Origin: Xenorhabdus nematophila ATCC 19061
GTDB lineage: Bacteria > Pseudomonadota > Gammaproteobacteria > Enterobacterales > Enterobacteriaceae
Direction: 5' to 3'
NCBI RefSeq assembly: GCF_000252955.1
Contig: NC_014228.1
Coordinates: 2,395,232 to 2,459,231, forward strand
DNA: 64,000 nucleotides
A model generated the notes under the pieces. The model was given only the letters and a program-made list of their open reading frames with translations. It ran no database searches and was not told the DNA's origin. Shown one piece after another: positions 44,572 through 55,557 of the stretch (positions within the stretch are counted from its first letter, which is position 1; each line of letters starts with the position of its first letter). A program made the position numbers and the translations under genes.

Positions 44572-45915
44572 TCAAATAACTGGGCTGATAGAGGCACCAC
44601 GACCAATTCCATAATAAGTAAATCCACGCGATTGCATACGCTCAGGATCATAAAGATTACGCCCATCAAAAATCACTGGAGTTCTTAATGAATTTTTAAT
44701 CACATCAAAATCAGGTGCCCTGAAGTTTTGCCATTCTGTACAGATGATCAAGGCATCAGCGCCTTTTAATGCAGCTTCTTTTGTTCCCATTAAGGATAAA
44801 TCATCACGCTGTCCATAAATACGCTGGGTTTCTTGCATCGCTTCTGGATCATACGCCTGTACTTTAGCACCACATTCCCATAGTGTTTCCATCAATACGC
44901 AACTTGAAGCCTCACGCATATCATCCGTATTAGGTTTGAATGACAATCCCCAGATAGCGAATGTTTTTCCAGATAAATCATCACCAAAATGGTGTTTAAC
45001 AAATGTAGGTAATTTACTTTTCTGTTTTTCATTTACCTGTTCAACTGCCTGAAGAATCTTGGGGGTATATCCAATCTGCTCGGCAGTACGGATCAATGCC
45101 TGAACATCTTTCGGGAAACATGAACCACCGTATCCACATCCGGGGTAAATGAAGTGATATCCAATTCGGGAATCAGAACCAATTCCCTGACGTACATTTT
45201 CAATATCTGCTCCCAGCATTTCTGCCAGGTTAGCAATTTCATTCATGAAACTGATTTTCGTTGCCAACATACAGTTAGCGGCGTATTTAGTGAGTTCCGC
45301 ACTGCGGATGTCCATCACTATCATACGATCATGATTACGGTTAAATGGTTCATACAGTTCACGCATGACATCAACCACATTGTCGTTATCACAGCCAATA
45401 ATAATACGCTCTGGTCGCATACAATCAGCAACAGCCGCTCCCTCTTTCAAGAATTCAGGATTGGAGACAACATCGAACGGAAGTTCAATATCACGCTGTG
45501 CGAGTGTTGCCTGCATCACCGCCCTGACTTTATCTGCCGTACCGACGGGTACTGTTGATTTGTCAACAACGACTTTGTAGCCATCCATATTTTCCGCAAT
45601 AGTGCGCGCTACAGCAGTGACATATTGAAGATCTGCTGAACCATCTTCATCAGGTGGTGTTCCTACTGCAATAAACTGTAATTTGCCATGAGCAATACCG
45701 GCTTTAGCATCCGTGGTGAAATTCAGGTGCCCTTCAGCATGATTTTTATTTACCAGAGGCACCAGACCTGGTTCAAAAATAGGGATCTGACCATTTTTTA
45801 GGTTTTCTACCTTTTTTGCATCAACATCAACGCAAAGTACATCATGCCCGACCTCCGCAAATACGGTTGCCTGAACTAAGCCTACATAGCCAATACCAAA
45901 TACAGTAACTTTCAT
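44572..45915 (-). CDS. ugd: UDP-glucose 6-dehydrogenase
   Basis: A 447-residue dehydrogenase that oxidises UDP-glucose twice to UDP-glucuronate. NAD-binding [18 protein letters not shown] at the N-terminus, catalytic Cys in [17 protein letters not shown] near residue 260, and the C-terminal UDP-binding domain with [21 protein letters not shown] precedes the ATG, 24 bases after galU. The protein is of the longer type (about 447 residues) rather than the 388-residue E. coli Ugd. UDP-glucuronate also feeds lipid A aminoarabinose synthesis, but its immediate partner here is the 4-epimerase. Confidence 0.96.
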   Translation of the reverse strand: MKVTVFGIGYVGLVQATVFAEVGHDVLCVDVDAKKVENLKNGQIPIFEPGLVPLVNKNHAEGHLNFTTDAKAGIAHGKLQFIAVGTPPDEDGSADLQYVTAVARTIAENMDGYKVVVDKSTVPVGTADKVRAVMQATLAQRDIELPFDVVSNPEFLKEGAAVADCMRPERIIIGCDNDNVVDVMRELYEPFNRNHDRMIVMDIRSAELTKYAANCMLATKISFMNEIANLAEMLGADIENVRQGIGSDSRIGYHFIYPGCGYGGSCFPKDVQALIRTAEQIGYTPKILQAVEQVNEKQKSKLPTFVKHHFGDDLSGKTFAIWGLSFKPNTDDMREASSCVLMETLWECGAKVQAYDPEAMQETQRIYGQRDDLSLMGTKEAALKGADALIICTEWQNFRAPDFDVIKNSLRTPVIFDGRNLYDPERMQSRGFTYYGIGRGASISPVI

Positions 45916-45939
45916 ATCACACCTTAAATTACGAGTTGA

Positions 45940-46857
45940 TTATTTCTCAATCTGATTTTGCAAGGCCATGATCCAATTCGTGAATGATTTACCCAATTCC
46001 TGGTGTCTCATGCCATATTCAACAAATGCCTGCATATAACCCAATTTATTACCGCAATCATGGCTACGGCCCTGTAGGTGATAAGCCTCGACAGCCTCTT
46101 TTTCCATTAACATAGCAATAGCATCTGTTAATTGTATTTCATCACCAGCACCTGGTGCCGTTTTTGCCAATAATGGCCAAATTTTTTCGGATAATACATA
46201 ACGACCGACTATAGAAAGATTGGATGGTGCTTCTTCTGGTTTCGGTTTTTCAACAACACGAACAATGGGTTTACTGTCGCCAGGTTGTAATTCTTCACCT
46301 AAGCAATCCACAATGCCATAGCTTGAAACACTTTCTTCAGGTACAGGCTCTACCAGAATCTGACTTTTCCCACTGCCATTAAAACGCGAGAGCATTTCAC
46401 TCAGATTATATTTTGATAAATCAGCACTATACTCATCCAAAATAACATCCGGCAAAATCACCGCAAACGGCTCATCTCCAATAAGCGGTTTAGCGCATAA
46501 CACCGCATGCCCTAAACCTTTTGCAATACCCTGTCTGGTTTGCATTATCGTCACATGACTTGGGCAGATAGACTGTACTTCATCTAATAACTGGCGTTTG
46601 ACCCTTTGCTCAAGAATGGCTTCCAATTCAAAACTGGTATCAAAATGGTTTTCTATAGAGTTCTTCGATGAGTGTGTAACCAGGATAATTTCATTAATGC
46701 CTGCTTTGATACATTCATTGACAACATACTGAATAAGCGGTTTATCTACTAAAGGAAGCATTTCTTTCGGGATAGCTTTAGTGGCGGGTAACATCCTGGT
46801 TCCTAAACCCGCTACGGGGATAACAGCCTTTCTTACTTTTTTAGTTACTGCTGACAT
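45940..46857 (-). CDS. galU: UTP-glucose-1-phosphate uridylyltransferase
   Basis: A 305-residue nucleotidyltransferase making UDP-glucose. N-terminal [22 protein letters not shown] is the nucleotide-binding signature; [32 protein letters not shown] and [20 protein letters not shown] match enterobacterial GalU closely. GGAG lies upstream of the ATG. First gene of a galU-ugd-epimerase unit. In E. coli, galU neighbours hns directly; here two sugar-nucleotide genes sit between them. Confidence 0.97.
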   Translation of the reverse strand: MSAVTKKVRKAVIPVAGLGTRMLPATKAIPKEMLPLVDKPLIQYVVNECIKAGINEIILVTHSSKNSIENHFDTSFELEAILEQRVKRQLLDEVQSICPSHVTIMQTRQGIAKGLGHAVLCAKPLIGDEPFAVILPDVILDEYSADLSKYNLSEMLSRFNGSGKSQILVEPVPEESVSSYGIVDCLGEELQPGDSKPIVRVVEKPKPEEAPSNLSIVGRYVLSEKIWPLLAKTAPGAGDEIQLTDAIAMLMEKEAVEAYHLQGRSHDCGNKLGYMQAFVEYGMRHQELGKSFTNWIMALQNQIEK

Positions 46858-47549
46858 TACATTGGTCTCCTACCGCCATGTTATCACTGAAAAATCCTAT
46901 ACAGATTAAACAATAGCATTAACTCTATAATAAATTGTATGTGTGAAAAGTTATATTCGTAAAAAATAGCGTGCACGAGTATACCAGTTAATTCAACTAG
47001 ATATACAGTACGCTCTCTTTTAATCACGTTTCTGGAATCTTATATTTAGCATAACAGTGAAATGATACATAAATGTTATAAAATTATGGATCAGATGACA
47101 GAGAAAACATCAAGGTTAATTGATGAATGTTATTCCAGATTCTGTATTGCCAAAACGGGCTGAACTTACTGTTATGATCAACATGATTGAGTTCGGGTGT
47201 ACAATATGGAATTCCATTATCTAACTGTTTCTGATAAAAATTGAATGATGGCAATCAAAACGTCTCATTACCGGTATCGTAATCGCCTGATTTAATTCCC
47301 CCTGTTTTTCATCATATTATTTGTCACAGAAACAATAATAATGGGTATAGATCACCTTTTTTCGCCATATAACTTATAAATTCAAGGCTATTTTTCCATA
47401 GCAGCGACACCTTAGCAAACATTGCGACCATTGCCTATATTCGAGTATCATCATCAGATGATATCTCAACAAACCTGTACTATTTATACTCTTACATATC
47501 TTTGCAATATTGTTCGTATTAACAACAACCTTACATAATCGGAGTTATT
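46858..47549. other. Intergenic region between divergent galU and ychJ
   Basis: About 690 AT-rich bases. It must carry divergent promoters for galU and ychJ. I see no open frame with a ribosome-binding site and no clear structured RNA. Confidence 0.45.
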
Positions 47550-48011
47550 TTGACGAAAATGTGTCCTTGCGGCAGTGAACTACCTTTCACTCATTGTTGT
47601 AGCCCCTATCTCGACAATCATTCTCCTGCTCCAGATGCCGAATCTCTGATGCGTTCCAGATACAGTGCTTATGTCATCCAAGATGCAAATTATCTTATCT
47701 CGACCTGGCATCCTGATTGTCAGGCTGAAAACTGGCGTACAGAAATAGAACAAAGTTTTGCTGGCGTACAATGGCTGGGATTAAATGTCTTAGAAACAAA
47801 TCCAGGCAAACACATTAACGAAGCCTATGTCGAATTTTCAGCTTGCTTTATTGAACCAGGTAAGCAAGATAGACAATTGATTCATGAGCGCTCACGTTTT
47901 TTGCGCATTGACCAACGCTGGTTTTATATTGATGGCGTCCGCCCTGAAATTGGTCGTAATAGCCCTTGCCCGTGTGGGTCTGGCAAAAAATACAAGAAGT
48001 GCTGTGGTTAA
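47550..48011 (+). CDS. ychJ: UPF0225 protein YchJ, SEC-C motif protein
   Basis: A 153-residue YchJ homologue with two Cys-rich SEC-C-type motifs: [17 protein letters not shown] at the N-terminus and [17 protein letters not shown] at the C-terminus, likely Zn-binding. The middle holds the conserved [23 protein letters not shown]. The start appears to be TTG: GGAG lies six bases before it, and the predicted MTKMCPCG aligns residue for residue with E. coli MSQLCPCG, whereas the next ATG would remove three residues and has no spaced ribosome-binding site. Function is not established. It precedes purU by 72 bases, as in E. coli. Confidence 0.92.
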   Translation: MTKMCPCGSELPFTHCCSPYLDNHSPAPDAESLMRSRYSAYVIQDANYLISTWHPDCQAENWRTEIEQSFAGVQWLGLNVLETNPGKHINEAYVEFSACFIEPGKQDRQLIHERSRFLRIDQRWFYIDGVRPEIGRNSPCPCGSGKKYKKCCG

Positions 48012-48083
48012 ATCAGTCTTTAAATATTAAACATAACAACTCAACTCACACACAGTGAAGAAAATTTGAGGATCTCGCAATCC

Positions 48084-48932
48084 ATGCAAAACACAAACAT
48101 ACAAAAAAAAATCTTGCGTACAATTTGTCCTGATTCCAAAGGATTAATCGCAAAGATCACAAACATTTGTTACAAGCATCAATTAAATATCGTTCAAAAT
48201 AATGAATTTGTGGATCATCGCACCGGACGTTTTTTCATGCGTACAGAACTGGAAGGTATTTTCAATGATGAAACACTTCTGGCTGATTTAGATGATGCTT
48301 TACCCGCTGGTTCTAGCCGTGAATTAAATACATCGGGCCGTCGCCGTATTGTTATCATGGTGACAAAAGAAGCACATTGCATTGGTGATATTTTGGTAAA
48401 AAGTGCCTATGGTGGGTTAGATGTCGAAATTGCTGCAATTATCGGCAACCATACTACGCTGCAACAATTGGTTGAGCAATTCGGCATTCCATTTCATTAC
48501 ATCAGCCATGAAGGTTTAACGCGTGAGCAACACGATGAAGCATTAATGACTCAGATTGACCAATATAAACCAGATTATGTTGTACTGGCTAAGTATATGC
48601 GTGTTGTGACACCTGCATTTGTTCAGCATTACCCAAATCAGATAATCAACATTCATCACTCATTCTTGCCTGCATTCATCGGTGCACGTCCTTATCACCA
48701 GGCTTATGAGCGAGGAGTAAAGATCATTGGCGCTACTGCGCATTATGTAAATGATAATCTGGATGAAGGCCCAATAATCACCCAAGACGTGATAAATGTG
48801 GATCATACTTATACTGCTGAAGAGATGATGCGGGCAGGACGGGATGTTGAGAAGAATGTATTGAGTCAGGCATTGCACTGGGTCTTTTCTCAGCGCGTTT
48901 TTGTATATGGTAACCGTACTGTTATTCTTTAA
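48084..48932 (+). CDS. purU: Formyltetrahydrofolate deformylase
   Basis: A 282-residue PurU. It hydrolyses 10-formyl-tetrahydrofolate to formate and tetrahydrofolate, balancing one-carbon units and feeding formate to PurT. N-terminal ACT domain about 8-85 (LRTICPDSKGLIAKITNIC), then a formyltransferase-fold domain with NIHHSFLPAFIGARPYHQAY and the catalytic Asp in HYVNDNLDEGPII. The ATG chosen has GAGG 13 bases upstream; an upstream in-frame TTG is less likely because it overlaps that site. A tRNA-Tyr gene follows, as in the E. coli tyrTV-purU neighbourhood. Confidence 0.96.
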   Translation: MQNTNIQKKILRTICPDSKGLIAKITNICYKHQLNIVQNNEFVDHRTGRFFMRTELEGIFNDETLLADLDDALPAGSSRELNTSGRRRIVIMVTKEAHCIGDILVKSAYGGLDVEIAAIIGNHTTLQQLVEQFGIPFHYISHEGLTREQHDEALMTQIDQYKPDYVVLAKYMRVVTPAFVQHYPNQIINIHHSFLPAFIGARPYHQAYERGVKIIGATAHYVNDNLDEGPIITQDVINVDHTYTAEEMMRAGRDVEKNVLSQALHWVFSQRVFVYGNRTVIL

Positions 48933-49093
48933 TAAGCCACCTATCCAACAGGCTTAGGCAAATTGAACGCAACTTGATCTGTGGGTCTAAAAAAGCATCA
49001 ATTAGAACTTTATTTTCAATTAACCACTTTACAGCGGCGGCTTATTTGATATTATGCCGTCCGCTGCTAACGACAGCGTACAATTCAAAATCT

Positions 49094-49178
<85 letters not shown>

Positions 49179-49322
49179 TCAAAGAATTCTTCTTTCTACT
49201 TCACAAAGCAATGAACAAACCTGTATCCCCTTGGGGAAGGACGAGAACCTTCGACCAAGGCTCGAATTGAGCGCAGCGAAATAACAATGCATGCAGGGCG
49301 AGGAACGAAGTGACAAGTCATT

Positions 49323-49336
49323 CTTCCCCCACCATT
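49323..49336 (+). repeat. Repeat of the tRNA-Tyr 3' end
   Basis: TCTTCCCCCACCAT repeats the 3' end of the tRNA-Tyr gene (CCTTCCCCCACCACC) about 157 bases further on. The DNA between contains GAACCTTCGACCAAGGCTCGAA, a degenerate echo of the T arm. It may be the trace of a lost tandem tRNA-Tyr copy, like the repeats of the E. coli tyrT locus, or an attachment-site scar. I cannot choose between them. Confidence 0.5.
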
Positions 49337-49464
49337 TGTTGAAAAGGAAAAACAATTGATTTTAGATTCACGACCATCTTGATATTTCAAGACGAATGCG
49401 TTTGGATAAATACCAATAGCGGAGCTGAGGGGGATCTGGCAGTTCGCTCCGCTTATGCAATCGG

Positions 49465-50328
49465 TTATTCCATATCGCTAACAGAGTCGATAAAACGATT
49501 TAACACACTTGAATGAGATTTTGACTTGTAAACATAACACTGGTTAGTGGCATCAGGCCGTGGAATTGGCATAAAGCCTAAAATTTCTCCCTCTTCCAGT
49601 GCGCCAGAATGGGAATCGGTAATAAAAATATAATCAGGTGATTGAATAAAATTAAGGCAACATTCTATATTATCCATCTGTCGGATATTAACTTTCTCTC
49701 CATTTTTTACCATTTCCTCTTCCAGATTCTTTATCAGATTACCTTTATAGAGTACTGGATCACATAACCAAGTTCTCTTTTTCAGCAATTGAGTAAAATC
49801 TCCACCCACTTCATCCAATAATTCTTTACGGCAGCAGATCCCCAAATTTGGTCCATCAATTTTCCGTACAAGACTGAATCGGTCACTTAGTATTTTTTCT
49901 GAACTTAAAATTATCGTATTACCCTCATAATCAACTATTTCATCAATGTTATCATAACTGAAACGTAAGATATTAACTTGAGCATTATTTCTGTCCGCTG
50001 CTTTATAAAGTGAAATCAGATGCTTTTTCTTACCCCAATCATGGTATATATTTACGACGTTACAAATACTCCCGCTAATGTGTTTCTTTGTAATTTCTTT
50101 CTCTTTCAAATAGAGCTCTTTTAAGTCATTATATAACTCCACTCCGTCTTTGGTCAGAATCATCCCAAACTTCTCCCTTTTAAATAAGCGCTTTCCTAAC
50201 GTCGCCTCAAAGTCTTTAATTGATTTAGCAACTGGGGGAGTCGTACGGTTCATCACTCTTGCCGCTTTGCTTAAAGAACCCATTTCCACCACCGCCATGA
50301 ATGCTTCTAATTTACGAGAAAAAAACAT
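49465..50328 (-). CDS. LysR-family transcriptional regulator
   Basis: A 287-residue LysR-type regulator. The N-terminal winged helix-turn-helix is clear at about 1-60: KLEAFMAVVEMGSLSKAARV and TPPVAKSIKDFEATLGKRLFKR. The effector-binding domain is weakly conserved and Lys-rich, with no cue to a ligand. The gene has unusually AT-rich codons and sits alone between the tRNA-Tyr repeat and a 650-base AT-rich gap, so it looks acquired. No divergent target gene adjoins it except xthA across the gap. Family sure, target unknown. Confidence 0.88.
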   Translation of the reverse strand: MFFSRKLEAFMAVVEMGSLSKAARVMNRTTPPVAKSIKDFEATLGKRLFKREKFGMILTKDGVELYNDLKELYLKEKEITKKHISGSICNVVNIYHDWGKKKHLISLYKAADRNNAQVNILRFSYDNIDEIVDYEGNTIILSSEKILSDRFSLVRKIDGPNLGICCRKELLDEVGGDFTQLLKKRTWLCDPVLYKGNLIKNLEEEMVKNGEKVNIRQMDNIECCLNFIQSPDYIFITDSHSGALEEGEILGFMPIPRPDATNQCYVYKSKSHSSVLNRFIDSVSDME

Positions 50329-50980
50329 AATTCACCGTTCCTATATAACTTGTGGCTAAAATAATTTCCTTGAAATGGCCTTCTCATCAGGTAACCGCTA
50401 AATCAAGCTTGATATTATGAAGGTATAATTTTGTACAATAAAAACAGATATTTTTCAAATGACATTTATATAAAATGCCAGTCCCTGATGCAATAATGCG
50501 GTTTAGATGAATTTATATTATCCATCTATATCATGATGAATATTCCACCGTGATTGTAAACCATTAATAAATATAACCATGGCCTACAAGTCCAAATTTC
50601 TATCAGAGATTGATTAACTCTTCTACTTTTTCATTAATTAATTTTTGTAACGCATAACATAAAATAAATTCTAAGAATAAAAATCCTCACCCATAATTAT
50701 AATATCGCGCATTTAATATAACAGATTATAACTAGTGGATTATTATATATCCATTAATTTATCACTCATTAATTTTATACTTTTTATTATTTAAAAAACG
50801 TTTCGACACTCAAAATTTTGGATAAAAAAAGCATTATACTTAATACAGTATTACATATAAGAGTAAAATAGCCAGATATCAAGGTGATTAGGTAAATTTT
50901 ATTATTTAATAAATAGTTACATCTTTTTTTATATCTGTTAACATTAAAATACAGAATATTCTAATGGTGATTATAACGAT
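50329..50980. other. Very AT-rich non-coding region between lysR-type gene and xthA
   Basis: About 650 bases with long A/T runs and no supported reading frame on either strand. Probable promoters for the regulator (leftward) and xthA (rightward). Composition suggests an H-NS-bound or decayed segment. Confidence 0.45.
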
Positions 50981-51783
50981 ATGAAATTTGTTTCATTTAA
51001 TATTAATGGGTTACGAGCACGTCCTCATCAGCTTGCTGCAATTGTCGAACAACACCGACCAGATGTTATCGGATTACAGGAAATAAAAGTCCACGATGAA
51101 ATGTTTCCCTTAGAAGAAATCAACAAATTGGGTTATCACGTCTTCTATCATGGTCAGAAATCACACTATGGTGTTGCCTTACTAACTCGTCAAAAGCCTG
51201 TTGATGTTCGTAAAGGCTTTCCTACTGACGGTGATGATGCTCAACGCCGTATTATTATGGCCGATCTCGAAACACCTCTCGGCTTATTAACTGTCATCAA
51301 CGGTTATTTCCCACAAGGTGAAAGCCGTGATCATCCGGTTAAATTTCCTGCAAAAGAAAAGTTCTATCAGGATTTACAATCCTATCTGGGAAATAATCAC
51401 TCTCCAGAATCAAATATTCTGATTATGGGTGACATGAATATCAGCCCAACAGATTCCGACATTGGTATCGGAGAAAATAACCAAAAACGCTGGTTAAAAA
51501 CAGGGAAGTGCTCTTTCTTACCTGAAGAAAGAGAGTGGATGGAACGCCTTAAAAATTGGGGCTTTATTGATACTTTCCGGTTTCAGTACCCTGAAGCCAA
51601 TGATCAATTTTCCTGGTTTGATTATCGCTCAAAAGGCTTTGACGATAATCGTGGACTACGCATTGATTTATTGCTTGCCAGCCACTGGCTAAAAGGTGTG
51701 TCTCTTCAGGTATCGATTATGTCATCCGCAGCATGGAAAAACCGTCCGATCATGCCCCTGTTTGGACAACATTTGCAATATAA
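50981..51783 (+). pseudogene. xthA: Exonuclease III, frameshifted near the 3' end
   Basis: Exonuclease III is the main AP endonuclease and 3' exonuclease of base-excision repair. The N-terminus [18 protein letters not shown], the metal-binding [21 protein letters not shown] and the [19 protein letters not shown] region are all as in E. coli XthA. After [13 protein letters not shown] the frame changes: the expected [19 protein letters not shown] lies in another frame from 51709 and ends at TAA 51781-51783. Restoring one base, or four as in the E. coli length, would give about 267-268 residues. As written, the product runs to 51814 with an unrelated tail and lacks the catalytic His of SDHAP. 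A genuine null or a sequencing error. Confidence 0.88.
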
Positions 51784-51854
51784 TCATCAGGCAAAAAAGC
51801 AGTACCATCAATGATGGTGCTGCTTATTTCCGTTATGATTATGCCTGATCAAGA

Positions 51855-53774
51855 TTATCTGTTTTTGCTTTTGCTGGATTTCAGTTGCTTCCCTTTTTTT
51901 CCTTTTGCTGGCACAGGGGGTAAATCTCTAAAAGCCTTTAAATTACGGTACTGTTTTGCCTGCCTGATTAATTGTTGCAATGTTTCCTGAAGAGGCGACA
52001 TAAAATCCTGATAACGAAATTGCTTTTCACTGATTTGCGTCAAACGCGATTCCCAATGCGCCGTCATATCGGGTAATACGGCCATATCCGGCAATACATG
52101 GATTAACGCCCTGCCAGCCGGTGTAGCATGAATATGACGCCCTTTTTTGTACAAAAACTCTCGCCTGAATAATAATTCAATAATCCCGGCACGCGTTGCT
52201 TCTGTCCCCAGCCCATCAGTTGCCCGCAATACCTTCTTCAAGGCCTTATCCTGCACAAACCGCGCAATCCCCGTCATGGCAGATAATAATGTTGCATCAG
52301 TAAAAGGTCGTGGTGGTTGTGTCTGTCTTTCCACCATTTCGCCCTTCTCACAGAGCAATTCATCTCCCTTAGCAACAATAGGTAATGGAGTACCTTCGTT
52401 CTCCTCATCCCGTTCCTTGTGACCAAGCAAAGTTCTCCAGCCAGCTTCCGCTAAAAAACGTGCCTTAGCGATAAATTTCCCGCCGGCAATATCCAGTTCA
52501 ATCGTACACTTACGAAATATCGCATCAGGAAAAAATTGCATCAGATATTGTCTGGCAATCAAGCTATAAATGTCGTTTTCATTCTTAGTCAAATTGACCT
52601 GACTACTACGTGCAGTAGGCACAATCGCATGGTGTGCATCAACCTTTTTATCATCCCAACAGCGATTTTTTCTCTCTGTATCCAGCGCATCCTGCGGCAG
52701 TAGATGTGCTGCATGAACCGAGATGGCATTCAATACCGCATGACGCCCTGTAAAATGTTCTTCCGGCAAATAACGACTGTCGGAACGTGGATACGTGATC
52801 AATTTATGCGTTTCATAAAGTCGCTGACAAATATCAAGCACATCCTGAGCACTCAAGCCGTAACGCTTAGCCGCTTCAATCTGCAAAGAAGAGAGTGAAA
52901 ATGGCAGCGGTGCAGTTTCAGATTCCCGTTTGTCCTGATAAGCCGTGACAATGGCAGGCTGCCCAGTAATACGCGCTACAACGTGCTCTGCCAGAGGTCG
53001 ATGAATAATTCTCCCTTCTTCATCCTGAAAATCAATACAAGATTCGCTTGGCTGCCATATAGCCGTAAATCGTTCTTCACTTGGCGTAACAATATGCGCT
53101 TTGACTTCAAAAAAATCTTTCGGCACAAAATGTTCTATTTCTTCATCACGACGAACAACCAGCCCCAAAACCGGCGTCTGGACACGCCCTACGGATAATA
53201 CCCCCTGATAACCGGCATTCCTTCCCAATAATGTATAAGCACGGGTCATATTAATACCATAAAGCCAATCCGCTCTGGCTCTGGCGAGTGCAGAAACACA
53301 CAGGGGTATAAATTCCCGGTTATTTCTCAGTCGTTCAACGGCTTTGATAACTGCCTGAGGGTTCAGGTCATTGATCAGGCAACGCTGAACATTCTGTTTT
53401 TTTTCGGCATCCAGATCCAAAAAATCCAGTACTTCATCTACCAGCAACTGACCTTCACGATCGGGGTCTCCGGCATGGACAATTTCACTCGCCCTTTCCA
53501 GAAGAGACTTAATCGTATTGAGTTGTTTAGCCACAGCAGGCCGCGGCTTCAACTGCCATTTTTCAGGAATGATCGGTAAATCAGTCAATACCCAGCGAGC
53601 ATAGCGACTATCGTAAGCATCTGGCTCTGCCTGCTCCAATAAATGGCCGACACACCAAGTAACAAACTGATTATTCCCGCATTCGATAAACCCATCCCCA
53701 CGCCGATGGGGCTTCGGTAAAACATCCGCTATCGCTCTCGCGAGACTAGGTTTTTCTGCAATAAAAAGACGCAT
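51855..53774 (-). CDS. topB: DNA topoisomerase III
   Basis: A 639-residue type IA topoisomerase that decatenates DNA, usually with RecQ. Toprim domain at the N-terminus ([18 protein letters not shown]; Mg-binding [19 protein letters not shown]), catalytic Tyr in [16 protein letters not shown] near residue 327, [19 protein letters not shown], and a basic tail [16 protein letters not shown]. Slightly shorter than E. coli TopB (653). Starts five bases after the selD stop with a weak ribosome-binding site, so probably translationally coupled to selD. Confidence 0.96.
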   Translation of the reverse strand: MRLFIAEKPSLARAIADVLPKPHRRGDGFIECGNNQFVTWCVGHLLEQAEPDAYDSRYARWVLTDLPIIPEKWQLKPRPAVAKQLNTIKSLLERASEIVHAGDPDREGQLLVDEVLDFLDLDAEKKQNVQRCLINDLNPQAVIKAVERLRNNREFIPLCVSALARARADWLYGINMTRAYTLLGRNAGYQGVLSVGRVQTPVLGLVVRRDEEIEHFVPKDFFEVKAHIVTPSEERFTAIWQPSESCIDFQDEEGRIIHRPLAEHVVARITGQPAIVTAYQDKRESETAPLPFSLSSLQIEAAKRYGLSAQDVLDICQRLYETHKLITYPRSDSRYLPEEHFTGRHAVLNAISVHAAHLLPQDALDTERKNRCWDDKKVDAHHAIVPTARSSQVNLTKNENDIYSLIARQYLMQFFPDAIFRKCTIELDIAGGKFIAKARFLAEAGWRTLLGHKERDEENEGTPLPIVAKGDELLCEKGEMVERQTQPPRPFTDATLLSAMTGIARFVQDKALKKVLRATDGLGTEATRAGIIELLFRREFLYKKGRHIHATPAGRALIHVLPDMAVLPDMTAHWESRLTQISEKQFRYQDFMSPLQETLQQLIRQAKQYRNLKAFRDLPPVPAKGKKGKQLKSSKSKNR

Positions 53775-53779
53775 GGAAT

Positions 53780-54823
53780 TTATTCAATAACTTCAATAAG
53801 TGCTCTGTCTAAGCATGGTTCAGTCAGTTCACCAATAACAACCAAATCAATATCGTGGTTTCGTGCAATGGCTTTCGCCTCTTCCACGGCTTCCGGCAAA
53901 ATAGCCAGTAATAAACCACCCGAAGTTTGCGGATCACAGAGAAGATGACGCTGACGAGCTGTCATTTTTCCAATTAAGTGTCCATAACTATCAAAGTTGC
54001 GCCCTGTGCCACCAGGTACGCAACCTTTTTCAATATAAATATCAACATCAGGCAATCTTGGTATCTGTGAAAATTTGACTATTGCCTGCATACCCAAACC
54101 TTCACAGACTTCACTCAAATGCCCCAACAGGCCAAAACCTGTTACATCCGTCATCGCCGTAACACCCGCAATTTTTGCAAAATCCGTTCCTGACTGATTC
54201 AACTGGCACATTACTTCTTTCGCTACACCTTGGTGCTCACGTTGAAGTAATCCTTTCTTTTCAGCCGTTGTCAATACACCCACACCTAAAGGTTTAGTCA
54301 GGAACAGGAGACTTCCTGCTTCTGCCTGATTATTGCGTTTCACATGCTCAATATCGATGATACCGGTCACTGCCAAACCAAAGATAGGTTCTGGTGCATC
54401 AATGGAATGTCCGCCTGCAAGAGAAATACCTGCTTCTTTGCAAACAGCCCGTCCCCCCTCAATGACTTTTTGAGCGATTTCTGGAGATAGCTTAGCAATA
54501 GGCCAGCCCAAAATCGCAATCGCCATGATTGGTTTTCCTCCCATCGCGTAAATATCACTGATGGCATTTGTTGCCGCAATACGACCAAAATCAAACGGAT
54601 CATCAACAATCGGCATGAAAAAATCCGTTGTACTGATGATACCTGTACCATTACCAATATTGTACACAGCGGCATCATCACGGGTTTCATTGCCTACCAG
54701 CAAATTAGGATCGAAAAATTTCTCCTGCTCACTATGTAGGATTGTTTCCAGCACTTTAGGCGAAATTTTGCAGCCACATTCGGCACCATGGCTATATTGA
54801 GTCAGACGGATTTCAGTTGACAT
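53780..54823 (-). CDS. selD: Selenide, water dikinase (selenophosphate synthetase)
   Basis: A 347-residue SelD that makes monoselenophosphate from selenide and ATP for selenocysteine and selenouridine synthesis. The N-terminal Gly-rich loop carries the catalytic residues in [13 protein letters not shown] (Cys, Lys). [13 protein letters not shown] is the metal/ATP motif, with [22 protein letters not shown] and the C-terminal [17 protein letters not shown] precedes the ATG. Lies between ydjA and topB as in E. coli; the three probably form one transcript ydjA-selD-topB. Confidence 0.97.
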   Translation of the reverse strand: MSTEIRLTQYSHGAECGCKISPKVLETILHSEQEKFFDPNLLVGNETRDDAAVYNIGNGTGIISTTDFFMPIVDDPFDFGRIAATNAISDIYAMGGKPIMAIAILGWPIAKLSPEIAQKVIEGGRAVCKEAGISLAGGHSIDAPEPIFGLAVTGIIDIEHVKRNNQAEAGSLLFLTKPLGVGVLTTAEKKGLLQREHQGVAKEVMCQLNQSGTDFAKIAGVTAMTDVTGFGLLGHLSEVCEGLGMQAIVKFSQIPRLPDVDIYIEKGCVPGGTGRNFDSYGHLIGKMTARQRHLLCDPQTSGGLLLAILPEAVEEAKAIARNHDIDLVVIGELTEPCLDRALIEVIE

Positions 54824-54838
54824 TATTCACTCCAGTTA

Positions 54839-55390
54839 TCAGAAGTAACTGACAAAGTTCGTCAAATCTGGCGCTGCTACTTTTGCTGGGGCTTTAAGTT
54901 CAGGTGTCCCTAAATAGAGGAATCCCACAATTTTGTCATTTTTCCCACATCCCAAACCTGCTTTGACAGTAGGATCTTCTGTCCATGCACCGGATCGCCA
55001 TATACCACCAAACCCTTGAGCCACTGCTGCCATCTGCATGGCATGAACCGCACAACCTGCCGCAACAACCTGTTCCCATTCAGGTATTTTTGCATGTTCA
55101 ACGACTTTGGCGATAACCGTGATAATCATGGGTGCACGGTAAGGGGCATTTTTTGCTTTCTCTTCTACTTCTTTTCCTAACCCACCCTCGATCGCTGATT
55201 TTTCAAGCAACTGGCTGAATTTATTAATGCCCTCTCCATGCATCACGACAAAATGCCAAGGACGCAGTGCCCCATGGTCTGGTGCTCTCATCCCTGCGGC
55301 TAAAATCTGTTGCAACTCACTTCCTTCTGGGGCGGGTGTCGTTAAGCGTGAAGCTGAGCGACGATTCAATAAAAGTTCCAAAGCATTCAT
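54839..55390 (-). CDS. ydjA: NAD(P)H nitroreductase YdjA
   Basis: A 183-residue small flavin nitroreductase of the YdjA group. FMN-binding N-terminus [17 protein letters not shown] and [14 protein letters not shown], and the central [23 protein letters not shown] motif. Physiological substrate unknown. First gene of the ydjA-selD-topB unit, 15 bases before selD, and divergent from sppA. Confidence 0.95.
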   Translation of the reverse strand: MNALELLLNRRSASRLTTPAPEGSELQQILAAGMRAPDHGALRPWHFVVMHGEGINKFSQLLEKSAIEGGLGKEVEEKAKNAPYRAPMIITVIAKVVEHAKIPEWEQVVAAGCAVHAMQMAAVAQGFGGIWRSGAWTEDPTVKAGLGCGKNDKIVGFLYLGTPELKAPAKVAAPDLTNFVSYF

Positions 55391-55557
55391 GTTCTTCTCC
55401 TGAATTAAGATAATCTGCCACGGTCAACATTCTCTGTTTATTCGTTAACGAATGAAAGAGCAGAAACTATTTTTTCCATCATTCACGTGATTTTCAGCTG
55501 ACATTTATCAATGAGCTGATTAGGATACCTCCATTTGATCCCATAACCGGAGACGAT

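Noticed and set aside
45154..45558. A 134-codon plus-strand frame opposite ugd
   Set aside because: Antisense shadow of a well-conserved gene; no start signal and no recognisable protein.
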